64,000 nt of DNA from Paenibacillus sambharensis. GTDB taxonomy: Bacteria; Bacillota; Bacilli; Paenibacillales; Paenibacillaceae. Both the position numbers and the translations under genes were made by a program. Shown here in pieces: positions 25,291 to 32,631 of the stretch. Below the pieces are notes generated by a model. That model was not told the DNA's origin, searched no databases, and saw only the letters and a list, made by a program, of their open reading frames with translations. The stretch lies in the NCBI RefSeq assembly GCF_003233845.1, contig NZ_QKRB01000028.1:124001-188000 (forward strand), in the 5' to 3' direction. Positions within the stretch are counted from its first letter, which is position 1, and the number at the start of each line of letters is the position of its first letter.

Positions 25291-25386
25291 CAGCCGCTGT
25301 TTAACGACGGATGGATGTTTGCAAAAAGCAGCCTGGCAGCAGAGGATTACACAGATCTAACCTTCGAGCCTATAGATCTTCCTCAT
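25291..25386 (+). pseudogene. Relic of a GH2 glycosidase N-terminus
   Basis: One frame reads QPLFNDGWMFAKSS..., then LTFEPIDLPHN, which matches the start of family GH2 glycosidases of the beta-galactosidase type (typically FNDGWxFxK...FxxVDLPHDW). The frame is closed upstream by TAA at 25288-25290 and runs directly into a hairpin at 25385. Only about 32 codons survive; the remaining 600 or more residues are missing. I see no other gene in 25119-25515. Confidence 0.5.
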
Positions 25387-25412
25387 AACCGCCACTTGGC
25401 GGGTTATTCTGT
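25385..25412 (+). terminator. Hairpin after the GH2 relic
   Basis: ATAACCGCC (25385-25393) pairs with GGCGGGTTAT with one bulged G; followed by TCTGTTAT. Probably the terminator of whatever transcript once crossed this site. Confidence 0.45.
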
Positions 25413-25515
25413 TATCGTTGTTTGCATAGCGGCATTACTCGATCTTGCTCTTCCATTCCAGCATGCATACAGATGAGCGGCAGCAAAGGTATACTGTAAG
25501 TGGAGGTGAACCGGC

Positions 25516-26130
25516 ATGCTATCATCTGGCGAGAAACAGGACCGGCAGCGGCTGACAGAAGAGCATTGGCAGGCTATTCTGGCAAATGACGCAAGGTACG
25601 ACCATCGGTTTATATATGCGGTCATGACGACTGGTATTTTTTGCAGGCCATCCTGCAAATCCCGGCCCCCCAGACGGGAGAATGTCCGTTTGTTCAGCAA
25701 TGCCCCTGATGCGCTGTCGCATAGCTTCAGGCCATGCAAACGGTGCAAACCGACAGGCGAGCGCCTGCCCGATCATGAATGGGTGGATCAAATCAGCAGT
25801 TATCTGGATAATCACTACAGAGAACCGATAACACTTGAGTTATTAGCAGAGCTGTGCCATGGCAGCCCTTATCATTTACAGCGCACCTTCAAGCGGATCA
25901 CCGGAGTTACGCCTGTGCAGTATCTGCAAAGGAAGAGGGTAACTGCAGCAGCAGAGCTATTAAGCAGGAGCAATCATTCGGTAGCTGCGATTGCAGCTGC
26001 TGTGGGATTAACCAGTACCGCTTACTTCATAACCCTGTTCAAACGGATAACGGGTGAGACACCTGCTTGTTACCGCAGAAGCAGGGAGAATACAATCGAA
26101 AGGAAATTCAGCCATGAAATCACCGATTAA
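25516..26130 (+). CDS. adaA: AdaA: methylphosphotriester-DNA methyltransferase and AraC-type activator
   Basis: Protein of 204 residues. The N-terminal Ada metal-binding domain carries four cysteines (Cys43 and Cys47 in FCRPSCKSR, Cys74 and Cys77 in RPCKRC); one of them accepts methyl groups from DNA phosphotriesters. An AraC-type double helix-turn-helix at about residues 95-190 (LELLAELCHGSPYHLQRTFKRITG and IAAAVGLTSTAYFITLFKRITG) then activates the adaptive-response genes. AGTGGAGGTGAACCGGC precedes the ATG. Its 3' end overlaps adaB by 17 bp, an operon as in B. subtilis. Confidence 0.93.
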   Translation: MLSSGEKQDRQRLTEEHWQAILANDARYDHRFIYAVMTTGIFCRPSCKSRPPRRENVRLFSNAPDALSHSFRPCKRCKPTGERLPDHEWVDQISSYLDNHYREPITLELLAELCHGSPYHLQRTFKRITGVTPVQYLQRKRVTAAAELLSRSNHSVAAIAAAVGLTSTAYFITLFKRITGETPACYRRSRENTIERKFSHEITD

Positions 26131-26668
26131 CTGCAGTTTATACTGGACGCGATTTACTGGAAGCCACGGAAGCATGCATCTGGCTGCAACGGAAGCTGGT
26201 CTGGTATTCGCCGGTTCCTGGAGTGATTCATTCCGGGAGCTTGAAGCGTGGATGAATATCCGTTGTCCAGGTTATACGATTGTTCGGGATGACAAAAAGC
26301 TGCAGCCTTATACGACTGCACTTGAAGCGTTCTTTCTGGGGGCACGGCGGTCCTTTACAATCCCTATGGACTTGCGCGGCACACCGTTTCAGAGAGCTGT
26401 ATGGGATCTGCTTGGCAGCATACCTTACGGTGAGACTAGGTCGTATACGGATATAGCCGCTCTGCTCGGCAGACCAGCGTCGGTCCGTGCTGTGGCAGCG
26501 GCAATCGGTGCTAATCCAGCTCTTATCTTCGTTCCCTGCCACCGCGTGATCGGCAAGAACGGGTCGTTAACCGGTTATCGCGGAGGCTTGAAGATGAAGG
26601 AAATGCTGATCCGTCACGAGCTTACGCAGTCAGGAATGGCTGACCTTGCACAAAAGTCCGGTAATTAG
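26114..26668 (+). CDS. adaB: Methylated-DNA--protein-cysteine methyltransferase (AdaB/Ogt)
   Basis: Suicidal repair protein of 184 residues that takes the methyl group from O6-methylguanine. The active-site block is IFVPCHRVIGKNGSLTGYRGGL with the acceptor Cys142; GTPFQRAVWDLLGSIPYGETRSY precedes it. I chose ATG 26114 because AAAGGAAATTCAGCC precedes it; this gives the normal family length and overlaps adaA by 17 bp. Cotranscription with adaA implies induction by alkylation damage. Confidence 0.93.
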   Translation: MKSPINCSLYWTRFTGSHGSMHLAATEAGLVFAGSWSDSFRELEAWMNIRCPGYTIVRDDKKLQPYTTALEAFFLGARRSFTIPMDLRGTPFQRAVWDLLGSIPYGETRSYTDIAALLGRPASVRAVAAAIGANPALIFVPCHRVIGKNGSLTGYRGGLKMKEMLIRHELTQSGMADLAQKSGN

Positions 26669-26752
26669 CTGCTGCACTCTGCCTGCAGTATCTGTTCGTA
26701 TGGATATGGAACCTTTGGCCAATTATAGAGATAGGTTCTCGAAGAAGGTGGG

Positions 26753-27613
26753 ATGACGATGGAGGACAGGCTGCTCTCTGAATTGGCTGAATTTACAGCT
26801 GAACTTGAGAGTAAAGAGGCTGCGGCCGTTTATGTGGTCCCCGACCAGGTCATAAGCGCTGTGAGGAAAGCCAGATCGCTGGAGCGTCTGCTGCATGAGA
26901 TATTTATGCAGGTAAGCGGCAGCGGGGGAATTGAACTTCAGTCAGTATTGCGCAGAGAGTTCGGAATCAAGTCAGAGCTTACGGATCGCTTGAAGCAGTG
27001 GGCGCCCTACAGCAAGGATCATTTCGAAGATGAGCTGCATGAGGCTATAGACCGGGCGGATATACGGGCCGGGAACCAAGGGATATTCTTCGCAGGCACC
27101 CCGAGCAAGCAGGAGGCGGCAGAGGCTCTCGCCTTGCTCCAAGGCATTGCCCATGCGGCAGTGCAAATACAATTTCGTCCAGATCCAGCTGATCCTCAGC
27201 TCTTTGTTGAAATTCTTGATAAAATCCTGCAGTTCTATGCCCTGCCGAATACTTATCCGGAAGGCAGTGCTATCCAGTACCGGAATCTAATTTCGGAGGA
27301 ACGACTTAGGGCTGTGTCGGATGGTCATGAGGCTGTGCTAATAGCCTTAAAGCAGCACGCTAGACAATGGTATCAACATGCCGGATGGACATTTCTGGAG
27401 AGCAGAGAAGGATACTTTTCTTATGAAGATGTACGAAACTTTTTGTATGTCTTGAGCGAAGAACAGCTAAACAAGCTGAGAAACGATTACATCTGCCACA
27501 TTCATGAAGAATTCCAGCAGCTGAAGAGGAAGCCAGATCTGCACCGTGCCAAAGGTCTGCTTCATATGTTGGAAACTGTACTGAGCTGGACACCTCCAAT
27601 AATGATCAACTGA
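26753..27613 (+). CDS. Hypothetical soluble helical protein
   Basis: Protein of 286 residues, acidic and mainly helical, without signal peptide or membrane segment. No motif I can name; segments such as AVRKARSLERLLHEIFMQV and EEQLNKLRNDYICHIHEEFQQLKRK look like coiled or packed helices. GAAGGTGGG precedes the ATG (a second ATG lies two codons later). It stands 84 bp after adaB on the same strand, so it may or may not share that transcript. Ended by a strong terminator. Confidence 0.7.
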   Translation: MTMEDRLLSELAEFTAELESKEAAAVYVVPDQVISAVRKARSLERLLHEIFMQVSGSGGIELQSVLRREFGIKSELTDRLKQWAPYSKDHFEDELHEAIDRADIRAGNQGIFFAGTPSKQEAAEALALLQGIAHAAVQIQFRPDPADPQLFVEILDKILQFYALPNTYPEGSAIQYRNLISEERLRAVSDGHEAVLIALKQHARQWYQHAGWTFLESREGYFSYEDVRNFLYVLSEEQLNKLRNDYICHIHEEFQQLKRKPDLHRAKGLLHMLETVLSWTPPIMIN

Positions 27614-27651
27614 AAACCCCCAAACGCGCTTGCTGTGGCTTGGGGGTTTTG
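27613..27651 (+). terminator. Terminator of the 26753 gene
   Basis: Perfect 11-bp stem AAAACCCCCAA (27613-27623) with TTGGGGGTTTT (27640-27650), starting inside the stop codon. Confidence 0.8.
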
Positions 27652-27669
27652 TATAGAACAGCCGAAAAA

Positions 27670-27704
27670 TAGGAAAGGACCCGTCCATCGCTGGGCGGGT
27701 CCTT
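27670..27704 (-). terminator. Terminator of the Ig-like protein gene (minus strand)
   Basis: Perfect 9-bp stem (27675-27683 with 27696-27704); on the minus strand the hairpin is followed by TCCTATTTTTC. Confidence 0.75.
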
Positions 27705-27720
27705 CTGTTGGCTGGCGGAG

Positions 27721-29775
27721 TCATTCCATATGCAAAATCAGTTTCCCCTGCGTGACGTTACCATTATAATCAGTAAGCGTCCCAGTCAGAGTTAAACCGC
27801 CGAATTTGCGAAGGGTCCGCACGCTAAGCCCGTCTCCCAGGGGATCGAATTCCGGGCCGAGCAGCTGCTGCACGGTGAATTGGGCGACACCTTCCGTGAA
27901 CGAATACGACCTGGTAAAGCCGGATACCGTGAAATCGCCGCTCTTTGTGTCTGGAGATGCATGGACGCTGATGCCGGTAAACATGGCAGAGTCGGGCAGG
28001 GATCCCGGCAGCGTGAAATGTATGGTGTTCGTGTGGGGTCTGATGACAGCCGGATAGTTCTTTCCGCCAATAGCAGCATAGGCCGCGAAGATGACCGGCG
28101 GCGTTGTGTCCGTCTGGCTGGACTGAACCGTTACGATACAGTTTGCGGTAAAAGCGCCGGAAGACGCCTTAATCATCGTCGTCCCTCTGGTCTTGGCTGT
28201 AACCAGACCGTTCTGATCTACATCGCCTACAGCCGGATTCGTTGAGGTCCAGGTCAGCTGCTTATCGGTTGCATCTGCCGGATGGAAAATCGCCTGCAGC
28301 TGAGCGGTTTTATTCGAATCCGTATTTAAAGTCAGTTCACTGTGATCCAGGCTTAGCCCTTCAAGCGGCGAATACACGTTTATATCCCATGACCTTGTAA
28401 TCGTGTCTTTGGCAGTGATCGTGACGGTGGCCGTTCCGCCGCCCACCGCAGTAATCGTATAGGAGACATAGTATCTGCTCCCGTCATCTGGACAGGATAT
28501 GGTAACGACCGACTCATCACTGGAAGAGCAGGAGAGTAATGCAGTTTCTGTTGCATAAGGCGGCGCAGCACTGGCATTCAGCTGCATGGACTCTCCCTTG
28601 GTCAATTGATTAATCTCACCTTGTACATAGATGTCTTTAATCTGTGCAGGGACCGGCTGATATTCAAACAGCACGTCTTGATCAAAATCCATGTAGTCCG
28701 TCATGATTCCATATATCTTTCCATCCTCCAGCTCTTCGAACCCTCTAAAGTAAGAATAGCCCGAATACGGCAGCAGACTGTCATGTATGGATTCCGTTAT
28801 GATGGCAGAACCGTTCATCTGTGAATTGGTATACCAGTAATATTTCTCGCTCCCGTAAATGACCTCTCCACTCGATGAGAGGAATAAGGGGATAACAACT
28901 CCATTGTCGGATAAGGGGATTGTTAATCCGGTTTCTTCGCCCTCTGGGGATCTAAGAATGTGCTGAGATTGCTTCTGGTAGACAATCCATCCGTTATTGA
29001 ACAAGAAGGGGAGTGGACTTCGGTTATAATAATAGTTGGTATCCGAAAGCTCATTTCGCTGACCGTTTTCCAGGACAAGGATGGCGTATCTTTCGTTTCC
29101 TGGTGTTGTTCCCACGTAATCATCATAGACAAGCTTAGAGCCATCGTATGCGATATTGTCCTCGGGTGTAATGTCCGTAAGCTCCGTATGTCCGTTAGAA
29201 TAGAGGACCAGCTTGTTGTCCGTCGTGGTATAAGCGAGATGGCCTTGCGGTGACAGACTGATTAACCTCAAGAACGGATAATTGTTTTCATTCGTAATAT
29301 TGCGGTAAGAATGATCTCGTTTATCAAACAGCCACACATGCTGCTGACCATCTGTGCGTACAACGAATGCAATATAATCGCCGTTATTTCTCATCGTGTC
29401 GTTAACGATACCATCTGTAATTTTGCGAACGGAGCCATCCGACCATTCGTACAGGCTGTAGCTGTAATCATCCCAGCCGGTTCCGGACTTCGTCCGCGTT
29501 ACCAGCACAGCACCCTTGCCAGTCAGGTAGCCACTCTGCAGATTTTGGGTCGGAAAATTGACCGAGATATCTGTATTGGTTTGGCGGTCGTGTATACGGA
29601 TTGCATTGGTACCGAAATAGAGGTAACGTTTAAGGTCGAAATCACTAGGCGAACTGCTGAACTCGTCGATAATATTCCGCTCAGCCACCGCAACCGGGAC
29701 AGAGCTGCACAGCAGAATAACTGTGAGGCATAACGCTGTAATCCACTTTGGACGGACGTTAGACAGGAACCTCAT
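27721..29775 (-). CDS. Secreted protein with propeller-like region and bacterial Ig-like (Big_2) domains
   Basis: Protein of 684 residues. A Sec signal peptide (ITALCLTVILLCSSVPVAVAE) is followed by about 350 residues with regular short beta repeats (for example GYLTGKGAVLVTR, DYIAFVVRTDGQQHVWLFDK, GHLAYTTTDNKLVLY), which suggest a beta-propeller. Next come two Ig-like blocks, the second a clear Big_2 domain (QLTWTSTNPAVGDVDQNGLVTAKTRGTTMIKA). A C-terminal region of about 130 residues is unassigned. Likely a cell-surface or secreted binding protein. ATG 29775 is chosen because GGAGGTG, itself overlapping an upstream ATG, precedes it. Confidence 0.85.
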   Translation of the reverse strand: MRFLSNVRPKWITALCLTVILLCSSVPVAVAERNIIDEFSSSPSDFDLKRYLYFGTNAIRIHDRQTNTDISVNFPTQNLQSGYLTGKGAVLVTRTKSGTGWDDYSYSLYEWSDGSVRKITDGIVNDTMRNNGDYIAFVVRTDGQQHVWLFDKRDHSYRNITNENNYPFLRLISLSPQGHLAYTTTDNKLVLYSNGHTELTDITPEDNIAYDGSKLVYDDYVGTTPGNERYAILVLENGQRNELSDTNYYYNRSPLPFLFNNGWIVYQKQSQHILRSPEGEETGLTIPLSDNGVVIPLFLSSSGEVIYGSEKYYWYTNSQMNGSAIITESIHDSLLPYSGYSYFRGFEELEDGKIYGIMTDYMDFDQDVLFEYQPVPAQIKDIYVQGEINQLTKGESMQLNASAAPPYATETALLSCSSSDESVVTISCPDDGSRYYVSYTITAVGGGTATVTITAKDTITRSWDINVYSPLEGLSLDHSELTLNTDSNKTAQLQAIFHPADATDKQLTWTSTNPAVGDVDQNGLVTAKTRGTTMIKASSGAFTANCIVTVQSSQTDTTPPVIFAAYAAIGGKNYPAVIRPHTNTIHFTLPGSLPDSAMFTGISVHASPDTKSGDFTVSGFTRSYSFTEGVAQFTVQQLLGPEFDPLGDGLSVRTLRKFGGLTLTGTLTDYNGNVTQGKLILHME

Positions 29776-29995
29776 AAACGGCACCTCCATAATTATTAAT
29801 CAAACTGTATACAGAGTTATATAGCGAAGCAAAGATCACAGACCACCTCCCTAATCCTCGCAAAATAAGTCAACTTTCTGATGTTCGCGTTATGTGTTAA
29901 GATTTAGAAGTGGAGAAACCGTCATAACGCGTAATGCGACCGATATCGAACTTATTATACAAAAAAGCATTCGATATGCACACAACTTTTTAGGT

Positions 29996-30405
29996 ATGAG
30001 AACAGGTATGAAAGGCCAGGGCAGCCGAATAATAACACCAGCAATATTAATCATGTGCTCGCCGTTAGTCTTCTGACCAGCTGTGCAGCGGCAGTAAGAT
30101 ATGCAAGAATTACGCTCTCTCCTGCGAGATCAACCGGATCAACAGAAGAAGTGAAAGAGTATATTAACGCGACAGGAGGAGGAAGACATTTGTCTCGGGT
30201 GAGAAAGGGCTATGTATTGCGTTATGCTGATGGCTGCTTCTTCATTGAAGAGGCACCGTATAAGGTCAGCCAGCTTGGGGATGCGGAAGTGTACTTCAAA
30301 TACTTCGACCTGCTGGAAGCACAAGAGAGAGTCAAGCGTCAAACCGGTGAAAGTGCCGAAATTGCCGCGGTAACCTTTACAATTGCTAACACAACATTTG
30401 TTTAA
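29996..30405 (+). pseudogene. Lipoprotein gene with a frameshift in the signal peptide
   Basis: From ATG 29996 (or 30008) one frame gives a basic, hydrophobic signal-like start (MKGQGSRIITPAILIMCSPLVF) that ends at TGA 30074-30076. The next frame carries LLTSCAAAVRYARITLS, a perfect lipobox, then about 100 residues to 30405 (GGGRHLSRVRKGYVLRYADGCFFIEEAPYKVSQLG). One frame change near 30050-30075 would fuse the two into a normal lipoprotein. Alternatively translation may start at GTG 30055, but that start has no ribosome binding site and no basic residues ahead of the lipobox. Function unknown. Confidence 0.55.
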
Positions 30406-30453
30406 CCGAGTTAGTCATTAATTGCATTAAATATATGGGAAACAACAAAAAAC

Positions 30454-30497
30454 CAGTAAAAGCAGCTCTTCCTCAGACTGCTTTTACTGTTTTTTTT
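30454..30497. terminator. Bidirectional terminator
   Basis: Perfect 12-bp stem (30454-30465 with 30478-30489) with eight T residues on the plus side and an A run on the other. It serves the lipoprotein gene and, in reverse, khtU. Confidence 0.9.
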
Positions 30498-30526
30498 GCA
30501 AACAGTTTATATGACCAGACAGATAC

Positions 30527-31708
30527 TTATTCCTTTGGCACCGCAATCTTCCCCCGCTTGGCCTTTGATTTACCGCCATACAATTTGGTCGAGAGACGGG
30601 ATGCATTCTGGAATAGAATAATGCCGACAGCTGAGATACATATAATATAGATGCCTGCGAATGGTTTAACCGTATCTGCTGCTAATGCTGCAATGATAAC
30701 GGAAAACTCTCCTCTAGAGACAAGAGAAAGACCGGCGCGCAGTGACGGCTTGGGATTTAGACCATACCAGCGGCCGCCCAGGTAACCCGTTGCAATTTTG
30801 CCTGCGATCGACCACAAGAGAATGACACCGAGCAGCAGTGGCATGGGAACTCCCTCGTCGAATACGATTGTCGTGCCGAAATATACGAAGAAGAAAGGCA
30901 GCAGCAGATTGCGCATGGGGAGCAAGGAAGCTTCAATCTTCTCAGTCTGTCTGGCCTCAGCGAGCATTAGGCCGGCCAGGAAGGCGCCAAGCACCTCCGA
31001 CAGGCCAAGGTACAGTGCGAGTCCGCCATAAGCAAATGCGCTTCCGCCTGAGAACAATACGAACAGATCACTCTCATGATTGCGGTCAATGAACCGTCTT
31101 AGTTTGGCGAATACATATCTGCCTGCTAGCACAGCTCCCGCTGTTAAGGCCGCCACTTTTCCCATTACACCAAGGAACAGCAGTACAGTCATCTCTTCTC
31201 CAGAGGTAAGTGTTACCAGCAGTACGACCACGATTGGCGCAACCAGATCCTCGAATATCAGAAGCGCAAGAATGAACTCGGATTCGGCATTTGCCAGCCG
31301 CTTGGTATTCTCCAGAAGCTTGGCCGTGATTGAAGAGCTGGTGGCGTATACGAGGCCTGCAATCAGCAGGGATGTCGTAACATTCAGCCCGAACAGGATA
31401 CAAATTAATGCCGTCACTCCCAAACTCAGCAGAATATCAAGCATGCCGCCGCGCCATACCCTGGACGCAATGCTTAGCAGCCGTTTGGCCGGAAACTCCA
31501 GTCCCAGCAGGAAGAACAAGAGAATGATGCCGAGCTCCGCCGCTGTGTGGATCAAGTGATCGTCAGTCAGGAAGAAGGAGAGGCCAAGTCCCGTAAGAAT
31601 AAAGATAATGACGCCGGGAATACGCAGGCGGTTCCCAAGCGCCGCGCCAACGAACAGGAATAACAGCAGTAATCCTGCAAGCAACGGAAAAGGCAGATGA
31701 CTGTTCAT
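30527..31708 (-). CDS. khtU: Monovalent cation/proton antiporter KhtU-like (CPA2)
   Basis: Membrane protein of 393 residues with about 12 helices, typical of the CPA2 Kef/KhtU family. Features include the opening FPLLAGLLLLFLFVGAALGNRLRIPGVI, the helix LGIILLFFLLGLEFPAKRLL and the acidic unwound helix ALLIFEDLVAPIVVVLL with its Glu-Asp pair. It should export K+ or NH4+ in exchange for protons. The start codon shares one base with the stop of the upstream khtT gene (TAATG), so the two are coupled. B. subtilis KhtT/KhtU answers alkaline pH and methylglyoxal stress. Confidence 0.9.
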   Translation of the reverse strand: MNSHLPFPLLAGLLLLFLFVGAALGNRLRIPGVIIFILTGLGLSFFLTDDHLIHTAAELGIILLFFLLGLEFPAKRLLSIASRVWRGGMLDILLSLGVTALICILFGLNVTTSLLIAGLVYATSSSITAKLLENTKRLANAESEFILALLIFEDLVAPIVVVLLVTLTSGEEMTVLLFLGVMGKVAALTAGAVLAGRYVFAKLRRFIDRNHESDLFVLFSGGSAFAYGGLALYLGLSEVLGAFLAGLMLAEARQTEKIEASLLPMRNLLLPFFFVYFGTTIVFDEGVPMPLLLGVILLWSIAGKIATGYLGGRWYGLNPKPSLRAGLSLVSRGEFSVIIAALAADTVKPFAGIYIICISAVGIILFQNASRLSTKLYGGKSKAKRGKIAVPKE

Positions 31709-32199
31709 TATTCTGGTTCCTTACGACATAATGCCTCCAGCTCCCGGACCTGCTCTCGCTTACCCAGAACCATCAGGGTATCGCCCGGATGCAGCAGAAT
31801 GTCAATATCCGGAACTGCCTGAACATCATCCTCCTTCACGATGCCAATGATGCTAGCACCTGTACGGGAACGAATACGCGATTCTGCAATGCTCTTGCCT
31901 GCAAGAGGCGATTCAGGGTGAAGCTCCAGCCATTCAATCCGAATCTGCTTCCGGAAGAATTCGAGCCTGTCGAGATCGACGGGCTGGTACAATGCACCTA
32001 GAAGCTGAGCGCCCAGCTCCCGTGTTTCCTCGGAGGAGAGGTTGATGCTGAAATCCGCTTCATCATTATCGCTGTCCTCGAAGAAATACAAGTCCCGTTT
32101 GCCAGTATGGTGAATGATGATAACAATCATGCTGTTCTCAGCGGTAATGAAGCTGATTTTTTTGCCGATGCCCGGCAGCTCTGCCGATCTGATCTTCAT
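31708..32199 (-). CDS. khtT: KhtT-like regulatory subunit with TrkA-C domain
   Basis: Cytosolic protein of 163 residues. The N-terminal half starts MKIRSAELPGIGKKISFITAENSMIVIIIHHTGKRDLYFFED, typical of KhtT. The C-terminal TrkA-C (RCK_C) domain at about residues 75-160 contains SIIGIVKEDDVQAVPDIDILLHPGDTLMVLGKREQV. In B. subtilis KhtT holds KhtU inactive until a nucleotide is bound. GGGAGGGAATGCC precedes the ATG at 32199. No gene resembling khtS lies upstream. Confidence 0.92.
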   Translation of the reverse strand: MKIRSAELPGIGKKISFITAENSMIVIIIHHTGKRDLYFFEDSDNDEADFSINLSSEETRELGAQLLGALYQPVDLDRLEFFRKQIRIEWLELHPESPLAGKSIAESRIRSRTGASIIGIVKEDDVQAVPDIDILLHPGDTLMVLGKREQVRELEALCRKEPE

Positions 32200-32356
32200 G
32201 GCATTCCCTCCCTATGTATATATATGTTTTTCCCCAATCAGAGAGGAAGGAAAACAAGGCAGTCATATGATACAGCAAATAGGAATCGTGCACTCGGAAT
32301 GTTGTTCCTGCTTTTGGCACAAACTAAGCCAAACTAGCGCGGAGGGGTTCTCATTC

Positions 32357-32467
32357 ATGACAAATAACCTGTTCACAAGCATTACGGTTGGAGGCATGAT
32401 CGGTCTATACATAAGAACAGCTTGTTTCGACAACTTATATCAGTTTTCCTTATCGTTCCTTGATTAA
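32357..32467 (+). CDS. Possible small peptide (36 residues)
   Basis: ATG at 32357 follows GGAGGGG with a nine-base spacer. The frame encodes 36 residues with a short hydrophobic start (LFTSITVGGMIGLYI) and a mixed tail. It lies in the 430-bp gap between khtT and the sensor kinase gene. It may be a real micropeptide, the 5' relic of a longer gene, or chance; apart from it and the cre-like site I see nothing in the gap. Confidence 0.3.
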   Translation: MTNNLFTSITVGGMIGLYIRTACFDNLYQFSLSFLD

Positions 32468-32524
32468 CGAACGAACGATATGGCAGCAGCTTAATTATCC
32501 GAGTATACTGAAAGTAAAACATCA

Positions 32525-32538
32525 TGAAAACGCTTACT
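32525..32538 (+). promoter_or_regulatory. cre-like catabolite-repression site ahead of the sensor kinase
   Basis: TGAAAACGCTTACT matches the CcpA cre consensus TGWAANCGNTNWCA at 13 of 14 positions. It lies 94 bp ahead of the kinase start. Confidence 0.6.
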
Positions 32539-32631
32539 TTTTTCTGCCGGATCGTGATATATCATATTTGTAGACTCACAGTCACAACTGTAGCCGCACA
32601 GTCTATTTTTTTGCATGGAGGGGAAGACATC

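Noticed and set aside
27880-28245. A 121-codon plus-strand frame
   Set aside because: Shadow of the Ig-like protein gene on the other strand, with biased composition and no start signal.
29311-29733. A 140-codon plus-strand frame inside the Ig-like protein gene
   Set aside because: No ribosome binding site and no recognisable sequence; it is the complement of a well-supported secreted protein.
31080-31559. A 159-codon plus-strand Ser/Arg-rich frame
   Set aside because: Antisense shadow of khtU; composition reflects the reverse complement of membrane codons.
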